Part shown: one piece after another, positions 1 to 6,107 of the stretch
Layout: each line of letters begins with the position of its first letter
Numbering within the stretch: position 1 is the stretch's first letter
Assembly: GCA_023386255.1 (NCBI GenBank)
Contig: JAEWKB010000037.1
Location: 1-11,238, forward strand
Direction of reading: 5' to 3'
Length of the DNA stretch: 11,238 nucleotides
DNA from: Bacteroidota bacterium
GTDB taxonomy: Bacteria; Bacteroidota; Bacteroidia; Flavobacteriales; Flavobacteriaceae
Made by a program: the position numbers and the translations under genes
Notes under the pieces: generated by a model
Told to the model about the DNA's origin: nothing
The model's database searches: none
What the model saw: only the letters and a program-made list of their open reading frames with translations

Positions 1-1643
1 CCCTTCAGGCTTACCTCCTTATTGCCCAACATGGCTGATGAAGTAACTCCAAGAGGATTTTTATTGATTGTGGTATTTAGTGAGTCAATGCCCAGTTGCC
101 TGTAAAATTCGTATTGTATCCGCTTAAGCTCAAACTCTGTATCTTCAAGGGTTTCGTTATCTTTAAGCGTCTTTTCCTGCACAAAGTAATAGGCTTTTTC
201 TGCGGTGTCATAAGCATATATTGTGGCATCTGAGGCTCCTTTATTTTGGTTGGTATCTCCATATACAGCATTGTAGGATGGCAGTTCTATACTAAACCCT
301 CCTTTTTTTGGCGAGGTCTTTTTCCATGCTGCTGTTATGGGTTTCAGGGTAATGCTGCTATAAATATCGGCTTCAAACTGCCGTGTGTAGCTGCCTTCTC
401 CTGCCATGCTTATGCTTATTATTTCAAGCGGGGAAATATAGTACCTGTAATGCTGGGCGGCACCGGTTTTAGTAATGTTCTTTATATCATATATACTGTA
501 ACCGTCCTGCATGTAAAACTTCTTCTCCAGTATCTTACCCGGAATGTTCTCGTAAAAAAGGCTATCCAGCGATTTATGGTCAAAAGAGCGGTTGTCTTTG
601 CTGAGGAAATTACGCAAAAGCAAACGCTTTACATTAATATAGCCGCCATTGGCTAAATCCGGCGACTGTACATTTTCTTTATTTTCAATGGCCATGGGAT
701 ACAGCGGCAATGATATCATACCGTCAGCCGAAGTATATGTTTTATACTGTGGCTTGATATAGTATCTTTCAATCTGTTCTTTCCTGCCCTTCCCTTTGTC
801 GGTATAGTTGTCATACACCGGCTTTACGGTATAACCCTTTTGTCGGAGCAGCTCAATGATGCCCTTTTTCCCGGGTAGGTGCGCAGCCCCAACAGCCGCA
901 AAAAGGCTGCCTGTTCGTGCCAGTGAGTCAATAGATTTTACCATAACTATATTGCGGTCATACAGCAGCGCCTTCAGGTACTCTTCGGATGATGACAGCA
1001 CGGTAAGTGAGTCGAGCATATCCAGGTCCTTCTCCCTGTAAAAGTTGGTCATCGCCTCTTTGTATGATATGTTTTTCAGTATTTTTTGCAATGCTGCCCT
1101 GTTTTCTTCTTTGGGTTTGGCACGGCTGTAATCGGCCGCAGCTGCATTTATAAGCGATGTTTTTGTATCCTCAAGCCCCACGGTACGCTTGTTGTACTTG
1201 CGCCCGGTGCGGTATATAAACATATCCAGGTATGTCTCTTCCTGGTACTCTTTATTATATTCGTTGGTCCTGCTAAGGATATTATTAAGCGTAAAGCTAC
1301 GGTTGTTGAATAACGCCTCAAGATTATCTTTCTCAAAAGGAGTCATGTAAAACTGCGTGTAAAACTTATTATGATCATAATTGTCTGAGGAAGACAACAT
1401 GTTTATCACTTCACCCCAGGTAGAAGGGTCACTTTCGTTAGCCACTATATCTGCATTGAGCAGGTGGTTAAAAAAAGCATCCGACAAGTGATAGGAAACC
1501 TTATCGCTTACATGCATGGAGCCATACAGGTACGATTTTTTTGCAAGGCCATTGCCCGAAACTTCCCAAAGCAGGCCCTGGTATTTTTTTTGCTGTGCAA
1601 AAGCTGCCGTAGTGCAAAGCAGCAGTAACAATATCTTTTTCAA
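1..1643 (-). CDS. TraB/GumN family exported protein (3' end off window)
   Basis: An open frame of 547 full codons runs from a TTG at 1643-1641 to the left edge, where it is cut. No ATG fits. The TTG is followed at once by a signal peptide (KKI, a run of leucines, then TTAAFA before QQ, residues 1-16), and a promoter ends about 20 bases upstream, so TTG is the likely start. Residues 38-45 read YLYGSMHV and residues 251-258 read VGAAHLPG, followed by a GIIELLRQKGYTV segment. These are the two hallmark histidine motifs of the TraB/GumN family (PF01963), which has a Tiki/EreA-like putative metal-dependent fold. A GLED segment at 156-159 fits the family's middle motif. About 275 further residues follow with no motif I recognise, so the protein is much longer than a bare TraB domain. 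Export to the periplasm or cell surface is inferred. The substrate is unknown; a peptidase-like role is possible but unproven. Confidence 0.85.
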   Translation of the reverse strand, partial: MKKILLLLLCTTAAFAQQKKYQGLLWEVSGNGLAKKSYLYGSMHVSDKVSYHLSDAFFNHLLNADIVANESDPSTWGEVINMLSSSDNYDHNKFYTQFYMTPFEKDNLEALFNNRSFTLNNILSRTNEYNKEYQEETYLDMFIYRTGRKYNKRTVGLEDTKTSLINAAAADYSRAKPKEENRAALQKILKNISYKEAMTNFYREKDLDMLDSLTVLSSSEEYLKALLYDRNIVMVKSIDSLARTGSLFAAVGAAHLPGKKGIIELLRQKGYTVKPVYDNYTDKGKGRKEQIERYYIKPQYKTYTSADGMISLPLYPMAIENKENVQSPDLANGGYINVKRLLLRNFLSKDNRSFDHKSLDSLFYENIPGKILEKKFYMQDGYSIYDIKNITKTGAAQHYRYYISPLEIISISMAGEGSYTRQFEADIYSSITLKPITAAWKKTSPKKGGFSIELPSYNAVYGDTNQNKGASDATIYAYDTAEKAYYFVQEKTLKDNETLEDTEFELKRIQYEFYRQLGIDSLNTTINKNPLGVTSSAMLGNKEVSLK

Positions 1644-1664
1644 GGGGTGGTGGTTTAAATGGTT

Positions 1665-1698
1665 CAAATATAGTGTTATCTGTGCCAACAAGAACAAA
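1665..1698 (-). promoter_or_regulatory. Bacteroidota-type promoter for the TraB/GumN gene
   Basis: On the minus strand TATATTTG (1672-1665) matches the Bacteroidota -7 consensus TAnnTTTG. A TTTG at 1698-1695 serves as the -33 element with a 22-base spacer. It lies in the 73-base gap between the queuosine transporter stop and the TTG start, leaving a leader of roughly 15 bases, so the downstream gene probably has its own transcript. Confidence 0.55.
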
Positions 1699-1716
1699 AC
1701 GGCTAAGTATATTGTG

Positions 1717-2376
1717 TTATTGCGGTAAATCCTGTTTATGTATATACCTGTCAATAACCGAATGTCCCAGGTAAATGAGCGGGGTGAGGCACACAGCCTG
1801 TATAAGCTTTACAAAATAGCCTGTGAAGCCCGATGTGATATAGGTTTCGGTATCCATTTTGCCGGTAAAATAAAATGCTATGCCAAGCACGATAAAACTG
1901 TCAAACAGCTGAGATATTACCGTTGAACCCGTGCTGCGAAGCCATATCATACGTTTGCCTGTCTTCTTCTTTACAAAGTGGAAGATGGCCACATCAATAA
2001 GCTGCGAGACAAGAAATGCGGTTATACTGCCCACAATGATCCACATGCTTTGCCCGAAAACGGCGGTAAACTGTTCATCAGTAACACCGGGAATCTTAGT
2101 GGTGGCGGGAATATTAAGTGCGAAATACAGGATAAAAAAACAATACGTAATAAGCCCTGCAGTAATAAAAGAAAGCCTGCGCACGCCTTTTTCGCCGAAG
2201 TATTCGTTAATAAGATCGGTTGTAATAAATACTACAGGCCAGGGCAGTATGCCCACGCTCATAATGTAAGGGCCAACATCAATAAGCTTGCTGCCTATCA
2301 GTTCGGCAACCACGGCATTTGTTATAAATATTCCTGCAAGTATTACAAAAACAGTGTCTTTACGGGTTTGAAACAT
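1717..2376 (-). CDS. yhhQ: Queuosine precursor transporter, YhhQ/Vut_1 (DUF165) family
   Basis: A 219-residue, strongly hydrophobic inner-membrane protein. About six membrane segments can be drawn, at roughly residues 8-30, 36-55, 66-88, 107-130, 155-171 and 185-207. The segment TDLINEYFGEKGVRR (53-67) after the second helix and the R-S-T-G-S-x6-FDS block (147-160) are characteristic of the YhhQ/QPTR family (PF02592, TIGR00697). In E. coli YhhQ takes up preQ0/preQ1, precursors of the queuosine modification in GUN-anticodon tRNAs. Length is normal for the family. The ATG at 2376 is the natural start because the first helix begins shortly after it. The gene lies 44 bases downstream of the orphan membrane-protein gene, and a -7-like element falls in that gap. 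No queuosine biosynthesis genes are in the window, so the salvage role rests on family membership. Confidence 0.9.
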   Translation of the reverse strand: MFQTRKDTVFVILAGIFITNAVVAELIGSKLIDVGPYIMSVGILPWPVVFITTDLINEYFGEKGVRRLSFITAGLITYCFFILYFALNIPATTKIPGVTDEQFTAVFGQSMWIIVGSITAFLVSQLIDVAIFHFVKKKTGKRMIWLRSTGSTVISQLFDSFIVLGIAFYFTGKMDTETYITSGFTGYFVKLIQAVCLTPLIYLGHSVIDRYIHKQDLPQ

Positions 2377-2395
2377 ATTTTTTAGTGATAAACAT

Positions 2396-2403
2396 CAAAA
2401 ATA
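2396..2403 (-). promoter_or_regulatory. Possible -7 element upstream of the queuosine transporter
   Basis: TATTTTTG on the minus strand matches TAnnTTTG exactly and ends 19 bases before the ATG at 2376. No TTG is found at the expected -33 distance, so it may be a weak promoter or a chance match in AT-rich DNA. Read-through from the gene at 3065-2421 is the alternative. Confidence 0.3.
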
Positions 2404-2420
2404 AGTTTTTTTAGCATACG

Positions 2421-3065
2421 TTAAATAGAGTCTTCTAAATCAGCGCTTGACCTTTTAAACCCTATTGCATTATCATTTCTGCTTAGTTTAAAAGGCTCCA
2501 GTTTCTTTAAATCTTCCAGCTTTTCAGTAAGCTGCTCCTTGCTTATAAGTTCCTGGTTGTACAGCCATACGAGGTTGTCCTCCTGTGTGGACGGAGGCAC
2601 AAATTCATCAAGCACAAAATATTCTTTTAGAAGATATTCCTTTCGTTTTTCAAGTATAAGCTTTATAAACCTATCCAGGCTTTCTTTGTATGCGCTGCGG
2701 TTGATGAATTGTATGCTACCCGAAAAATCGCTATGCGTTAAATACAGGTGGTTTGTTTTGGTAAGCATGTAAACAGCAAACAGTATAAGTGCAATAACAA
2801 GCCAGAATATTTCGGCATTGTCCCCTATTTTATCCCCTTGCATCCGCCTTACAAATACTGTGGCAGTAATTACCATAAATACTGCAGCAGCTATGAGCCA
2901 TCCTATTTTCCTCGACTTTTCTTTTACTATGCGTGTACCCATATCTTCAAACCTCCTGAAGGTTTCGGTAGATGATGATATTGTTTTAGTTTTAATGTTT
3001 ACTCCTTTTTCTTCAATGGTAAAAGTAAGCCTCTCAAAGTTAAAGTCAAATTGCCTGTATTCCAT
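2421..3065 (-). CDS. Orphan two-pass membrane protein with SHOCT-like C-terminus
   Basis: A 214-residue protein I do not recognise. The N-terminal ~50 residues look cytoplasmic and beta-like with many charged residues. Two membrane segments follow at about 54-72 (IGWLIAAAVFMVITATVFV) and 84-101, separated by a short loop, forming a hairpin that leaves both ends on the same side. Residues 105-150 (HLYLTHSDFSGSIQFI, then a basic amphipathic helix) could form a PH-like or membrane-proximal domain. Residues 165-189 (LVWLYNQELISKEQLTEKLEDLKKL) resemble the short C-terminal SHOCT pattern of a helix, a 'G/E-I-S-x-E' turn and another helix. That similarity is by eye and is inference. The gene has a good promoter and begins 131 bases downstream of the tsf stop, past the tsf terminator, so it is not part of the ribosomal operon. 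Function unknown. Confidence 0.8.
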   Translation of the reverse strand: MEYRQFDFNFERLTFTIEEKGVNIKTKTISSSTETFRRFEDMGTRIVKEKSRKIGWLIAAAVFMVITATVFVRRMQGDKIGDNAEIFWLVIALILFAVYMLTKTNHLYLTHSDFSGSIQFINRSAYKESLDRFIKLILEKRKEYLLKEYFVLDEFVPPSTQEDNLVWLYNQELISKEQLTEKLEDLKKLEPFKLSRNDNAIGFKRSSADLEDSI

Positions 3066-3093
3066 TATTTGTATCGTAACTGGTTGCTGTTTA

Positions 3094-3125
3094 CAAATTT
3101 ATAAATGTTTAGTTAAGTGCGGCAA
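3094..3125 (-). promoter_or_regulatory. Promoter for the orphan membrane-protein gene
   Basis: TAAATTTG (3101-3094) matches the -7 consensus TAnnTTTG, with TTG at 3125-3123 after a 21-base spacer. It sits between the tsf terminator and the ATG at 3065, giving a leader of about 20-25 bases. Confidence 0.6.
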
Positions 3126-3143
3126 TAATTTAGGTACAGGTAT

Positions 3144-3170
3144 AAAAAAACCCGTAGCCTTTCGGTACGG
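3144..3170 (-). terminator. Rho-independent terminator after tsf
   Basis: Read on the minus strand, CCGTACC, a GAAA loop and GGCTACGG (one bulged C) form a stem at 3170-3152, followed by seven T (3150-3144). The hairpin begins 27 bases past the tsf stop. The plus-strand side also ends in ATTTTT, so it could terminate in both directions, but no plus-strand gene is present. Confidence 0.85.
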
Positions 3171-3196
3171 ATTTTTGTATTATAGGAGAAAGCTAA

Positions 3197-4021
3197 TTAA
3201 GCAAGCGCAACCCTTTTATAACCTGTAACGGTTAGAGAAGAGTCAACCGACTTAACATACTCGCTTACGCTAAGTTTGCTGTCTTTAATATAGTCTTGGT
3301 TAACAAGCGTGTTATCTTTAAAGAAACGGCCAAGCTTACCTTTAGCAATGTTATCAAGCATAGCTTCAGGCTTACCTTCCTGGCGAAGCAGGTCTTTAGC
3401 AATTTCAATTTCTTTCTCAATGGTAGCAGCGTCAACACCTTCCTCGTTAAGAGCGATAGGAGCCATAGCAGCAGCCTGCATAGCCACGTTGCGTGCAGCT
3501 TCTTCAGCGCCTTCAGCATTGCCTGAAAGGCTTACCAAAGTAGCTATACGGTTACCCGCGTGGATGTATGATCCTACAAAAGCACCTTCAAGACGCTCAA
3601 AAGAACCGATTTCAATTTTTTCACCTATAACGCCTGTCTGCTCAATAAGTTTTTCCTCAACAGTAATACCGTTAAAGTCTGCAGCAAGGAACTCCTCTTT
3701 AGTAGTATAGTTAAGCGCAAGGTTAGCAAGGTCGTTAGCCAGCTTTACGAAAGATTCGTTTTTAGCAACAAAGTCAGTTTCGCAGTTTAGAGAGATAACA
3801 ACACCGGCAGTTTTGTCGGCATTAACAACAGCAATAACAGCACCTTCGGTAGACTCACGGTCAGCCCTGTTAGCGGCAACTTTTTGTCCTTTTTTACGAA
3901 GGTTTTCAATTGCTTTGTCAAAATCTCCTTCAGCTTCAACAAGCGCTTTTTTACAGTCCATCATACCGGCACCTGTAATTTGCCTTAATTTATTTACGTC
4001 TGCAGCAGTAATATTTGCCAT
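3197..4021 (-). CDS. tsf: Translation elongation factor Ts
   Basis: A 274-residue EF-Ts, the nucleotide exchange factor that releases GDP from EF-Tu in the cytosol. The N-terminal UBA-like domain carries the first family signature (L12-L27, LRQITGAGMMDCKKAL). The catalytic core carries the TDFV motif (82-85 within ETDFVAKN), whose aspartate and phenylalanine insert near the EF-Tu magnesium site. Length matches full two-subdomain EF-Ts proteins (E. coli 283 residues), and nothing key is missing. The ATG at 4021 starts the canonical MANITAADV. The gene lies 100 bases downstream of rpsB, the usual bacterial pairing, but the gap holds a long hairpin with a T-rich tail, so tsf output may be set by read-through or by a local promoter. 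A terminator closes the unit. Confidence 0.98.
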   Translation of the reverse strand: MANITAADVNKLRQITGAGMMDCKKALVEAEGDFDKAIENLRKKGQKVAANRADRESTEGAVIAVVNADKTAGVVISLNCETDFVAKNESFVKLANDLANLALNYTTKEEFLAADFNGITVEEKLIEQTGVIGEKIEIGSFERLEGAFVGSYIHAGNRIATLVSLSGNAEGAEEAARNVAMQAAAMAPIALNEEGVDAATIEKEIEIAKDLLRQEGKPEAMLDNIAKGKLGRFFKDNTLVNQDYIKDSKLSVSEYVKSVDSSLTVTGYKRVALA

Positions 4022-4044
4022 TTTTAGTAAGTATTATTTAGGTT

Positions 4045-4108
4045 AAAAATAAAAGCCGCTATGCTGATAATGGCTACAAAAGTAAACATCCATCGGCACA
4101 ACGGCTTT
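4045..4108 (-). terminator. Long hairpin (terminator or attenuator) between rpsB and tsf
   Basis: On the minus strand 4108-4096 (AAAGCCGTTGTGC) pairs with 4064-4052 (GCATAGCGGCTTT) along 13 positions, two of them G-U pairs. A TTTTATTTTT tail follows at 4054-4045. Inside the loop ATGG/CCAT can extend the structure. The two G-U positions would be mismatches in a plus-strand RNA, so the pairing favours the rpsB-tsf transcript. It begins 13 bases after the rpsB stop and its tail ends 23 bases before the tsf ATG. It could end part of the rpsB transcripts or act as a processing site. Confidence 0.6.
4077..4084 (-). promoter_or_regulatory. Possible -7 element for tsf inside the hairpin loop
   Basis: TACTTTTG on the minus strand matches TAnnTTTG exactly and equals the rplM -7 element. 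It falls in the loop of the rpsB-tsf hairpin, 55 bases before the tsf ATG. The nearest upstream TTG (4101-4099) is only 14 bases away, shorter than the usual 17-23, so this call is weak. Confidence 0.3.
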
Positions 4109-4121
4109 ATTGTAATGTTAA

Positions 4122-4904
4122 TTATTCTTCGGTAGCGGCAGTTTCTGCTTCTGTTTGTGCAGCAGCAGTTTCCTGTACAGGAGCTTCGCCTGCAGGAAGG
4201 TCTTCTTTGTCAGATTTCCTGTCAGAAAGTCCTTCAACAACAGCGCCTGTTACTAAAGAAAGAATTTTTTCTATTGATTTAGAAGCGTCATCATTTGCAG
4301 GGATAACATAGTCAACCTGACGTGGGTCAGAGTTAGTGTCAACCATTGCGAAAACCGGAATGTTTAATTTCTGAGCTTCTTTTATTGCGATGTGTTCAGC
4401 CTTGATATCTACTACGAACAACGCGGCAGGAAGCCTTGTCATATCAGCAATAGAGCCAAGGTTTTTCTCAAGCTTAGCACGAAGACGATCAACCTGTAGG
4501 CGTTCCTTCTTTGAAAGCGTCATAAATGTACCGTCTTTCTTCATTTTATCAATAGAAGCCATTTTCTTAACGGCTTTACGGATAGTAACAAAGTTTGTAA
4601 GCATACCACCAGGCCACCTTTCGGTAATGTAAGGCATGTTGGCCGCAGTAGCTTTTTCTGCAACGATATCTTTAGCTTGTTTTTTGGTAGCAACAAATAA
4701 TATTTTTCTACCTGAAGCAGCAATTTTTTTAAGGGCTTCGTTAGCCTCTTCTATTTTAGCTGCAGTTTTGTATAGGTTTATGATATGGATGCCATTGCGC
4801 TCCATATAGATGTAAGGAGCCATGTTTGGGTCCCATTTCCTGGTCATGTGCCCAAAGTGAACACCAGCTTCCAGTAATTCTTTTACGTCTACTTTATTTG
4901 CCAT
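4122..4904 (-). CDS. rpsB: 30S ribosomal protein S2
   Basis: A 260-residue S2, which sits on the back of the 30S subunit between head and body and is needed with S1 for mRNA binding. The first 45 residues include the S2 opening GVHFGHMTRKWDPNMAPYIY. The later PAALFVVDIKAEHIAIKEA and IPVFAMVDTNSDPRQVDYVIPANDDA segments hold the second signature, including the conserved D-T-N-S/C-D-P. The last ~35 residues form a low-complexity Ala/Glu/Thr-rich acidic tail that is probably disordered and varies among species. The ATG at 4904 begins the expected MANKVDVKELLEAGVHFGH. The gene is separated from rpsI by 191 bases containing structured DNA and a weak promoter-like pair, and from tsf by 100 bases. 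In other bacteria S2 represses its own rpsB-tsf mRNA; whether this occurs here is unknown. Confidence 0.98.
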   Translation of the reverse strand: MANKVDVKELLEAGVHFGHMTRKWDPNMAPYIYMERNGIHIINLYKTAAKIEEANEALKKIAASGRKILFVATKKQAKDIVAEKATAANMPYITERWPGGMLTNFVTIRKAVKKMASIDKMKKDGTFMTLSKKERLQVDRLRAKLEKNLGSIADMTRLPAALFVVDIKAEHIAIKEAQKLNIPVFAMVDTNSDPRQVDYVIPANDDASKSIEKILSLVTGAVVEGLSDRKSDKEDLPAGEAPVQETAAAQTEAETAATEE

Positions 4905-4941
4905 TTTTGTAATAGTTTACGTTCTGTTGAGTAAGCAATGT

Positions 4942-4967
4942 GCAGGTGGCGGTTTCCCTGGCCCTGC
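4942..4967 (-). other. Candidate structured rpsB leader hairpin with GAAA tetraloop
   Basis: The minus strand from 4967 to 4942 folds as GCAGG, internal GCCA, GG-GAAA-CC, internal GCCA, CCTGC: two short G-C helices around a symmetric 4x4 internal loop, capped by a GNRA tetraloop. It ends 37 bases before the rpsB ATG, the usual place for a ribosomal-protein autoregulatory element. I do not recognise a named RNA family; regulation by S2 is inference. Confidence 0.4.
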
Positions 4968-4978
4968 CCATTTAGATG

Positions 4979-5008
4979 CTAAACTAACCCCTCGCCTCAG
5001 CGGGGCAA
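4979..5008 (-). promoter_or_regulatory. Weak promoter-like pair upstream of rpsB
   Basis: TAGTTTAG (4986-4979) matches TAnnTTTG with one mismatch, and TTG (5008-5006) lies exactly 19 bases upstream. The spacer itself forms a hairpin: CGC/GCG plus CCC/GGG around CTCA with one bulged T, at 4989-5005. The hairpin could instead be an attenuator in an rplM-rpsI-rpsB-tsf read-through transcript, though no T-run follows it. Confidence 0.3.
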
Positions 5009-5045
5009 CAACAACTTGGTTTTTTTATTAATTCAATAAATATTT

Positions 5046-5068
5046 CCTTCGACAGGCTCAGGATGACA
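5046..5068. repeat. Fragment resembling a widely dispersed intergenic repeat
   Basis: The stretch containing TTCGACAGGCTCAGGATGAC (5048-5067) closely resembles the TTCGACnnnGCTCAGGATGACA type of dispersed intergenic sequence that I recall from many bacterial genomes, Bacteroidota included. Only one copy occurs here, in the rpsI-rpsB gap. TCCT and AGGA at its ends can pair, but no full REP-like hairpin is evident. Confidence 0.4.
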
Positions 5069-5095
5069 TCCGTAAGCAGTCTCCGGGTAAGGATA

Positions 5096-5482
5096 TTAAC
5101 GCTTAGAGAACTGGAATCTCTTACGGGCTTTCTTCTGGCCGAATTTCTTACGCTCAACCATACGAGGGTCCCTTGTTAAAAGTCCTTCAGGCTTAAGGAT
5201 TCCCCTGTTCTCAGCATCAACCTCGCACATAGCGCGGGCAATTGCCATACGTACAGCTTCAGCCTGTCCTGTAGTACCACCTCCGTACACGTTTACCTTT
5301 ACGTCAAAGTTCTCTGCGCTGTTTGTCATTGCAAGCGGCTGCATTACTTTGTACTGTAGTGTAGCAGTAGGGAAGTACGTTTGGAAATCTCTTTTGTTTA
5401 CCGTGATTTTACCTGTACCTTCTGTAAGGTAAACACGGGCAACAGCGGTTTTTCTTCTACCGATTTTGTGGATAGTTGCCAT
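5096..5482 (-). CDS. rpsI: 30S ribosomal protein S9
   Basis: A 128-residue S9 of normal length for the family. It starts [17 protein letters not shown], has the signature [19 protein letters not shown] (66-84), and ends in the basic tail [17 protein letters not shown]. The final lysine and arginine of this tail reach the P-site tRNA anticodon loop in known ribosomes, and here the tail is intact. The ATG at 5482-5480 overlaps the rplM stop by one base (TAATG), which implies translational coupling and equal output of L13 and S9, as in most bacteria. I see no clear T-tailed terminator downstream, so the transcript may read through the 191-base gap into rpsB. Confidence 0.98.
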   Translation of the reverse strand: MATIHKIGRRKTAVARVYLTEGTGKITVNKRDFQTYFPTATLQYKVMQPLAMTNSAENFDVKVNVYGGGTTGQAEAVRMAIARAMCEVDAENRGILKPEGLLTRDPRMVERKKFGQKKARKRFQFSKR

Positions 5483-5937
5483 TACTTAAGATCGTTTAAA
5501 TTAACGGTTTTAGGTGTCTGAGCCTCGTGCTTGTGGTCAGGACCTACATATACATTTAAATTGCGGAATAGCTCAGCACCTAATTTGTTTTTAGGCAGCA
5601 TTCCTTTTACAGCTTTTTCTACTAAAATCGCTGGGTTCTTAGCCATTACGTTTTTAGCGGTCAAAGTCCTTTGTCCTCCCGGGTAACCTGTGTGGCGGAT
5701 GTATGTTTTATCCTCCAGCTTGTTTCCGGTAAGGTTGATTTTTTCTGCGTTGATAACAATCACGTTATCACCACAGTCAACGTGCGGTGTATAATTTGGT
5801 TTGTACTTGCCTCTCAAAAGCATCGCAACTTTTGAAGCAAAACGGCCCAAATTATGACCTTCAGCGTCCACAACAATCCACTGCTTGTCAGCAGTAGCTT
5901 TGTTAGCTGAAACTGTCTTGTAGCTTAATGTGTTCAC
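5482..5937 (-). CDS. rplM: 50S ribosomal protein L13
   Basis: A 151-residue L13, an early-assembly protein of the large subunit that binds 23S rRNA. The core [48 protein letters not shown] and the family signature around [15 protein letters not shown] (106-120) are complete. The start is GTG (5937-5935), giving [15 protein letters not shown], which agrees with Bacteroidota L13 N-termini. No in-frame ATG lies close by, and the three codons upstream lack a better choice. A strong promoter lies about 45-75 bases upstream. The gene is followed with a one-base overlap by rpsI. GTG is uncommon for such a highly expressed gene and may tune initiation. Confidence 0.97.
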   Translation of the reverse strand: MNTLSYKTVSANKATADKQWIVVDAEGHNLGRFASKVAMLLRGKYKPNYTPHVDCGDNVIVINAEKINLTGNKLEDKTYIRHTGYPGGQRTLTAKNVMAKNPAILVEKAVKGMLPKNKLGAELFRNLNVYVGPDHKHEAQTPKTVNLNDLK

Positions 5938-5982
5938 AATAAATAATTTTAATTAAACATTCCGTCCCCAATAAAGGGAGCG

Positions 5983-6013
5983 CAAAAGTACAACTATTTC
6001 TTAGAAATTCAAA
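5983..6013 (-). promoter_or_regulatory. Promoter of the rplM-rpsI operon
   Basis: TACTTTTG (5990-5983) matches the -7 consensus TAnnTTTG and TTTG (6013-6010) is the -33 element, with an ideal 19-base spacer. The predicted transcript starts a few bases downstream, giving a leader of about 40 bases before the GTG. This is the best promoter match in the window. Confidence 0.75.
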
Positions 6014-6107
6014 CAAGTAGAAAAATTATTCCCGTTCAGGATAATTTTAACAATGGAAGTAGGGGCAAAGGTAAGGTTTATTTGTTGATTGTGGATTTTG
6101 AAATTTG

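Noticed and set aside
246..656. 136-codon plus-strand open frame with no start signal context
   Set aside because: It lies wholly antisense to the TraB/GumN gene, whose frame is continuous with a signal peptide and family motifs; the product has no recognisable features.
1931..2385. Overlapping plus-strand frames across the YhhQ gene
   Set aside because: Shadows of a well-conserved membrane-protein gene; low-complexity or cysteine/tyrosine-rich products and no promoter.
3309..3710. 133-codon plus-strand frame inside tsf
   Set aside because: Antisense shadow produced by tsf codon bias (serine/alanine-rich product); tsf is certain.
4905..5095. A tRNA or small gene in the rpsI-rpsB gap
   Set aside because: No cloverleaf, no CCA-adjacent acceptor pairing and no open frame of convincing length; only hairpins and a repeat-like stretch are visible.
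6014..6107. Terminator after the PepSY-like gene
   Set aside because: The stretch holds AT-rich direct-repeat-like words (TTTGTTGATTGTG and AATTTGTTAATCG) but no stem with a T-run that I can support.
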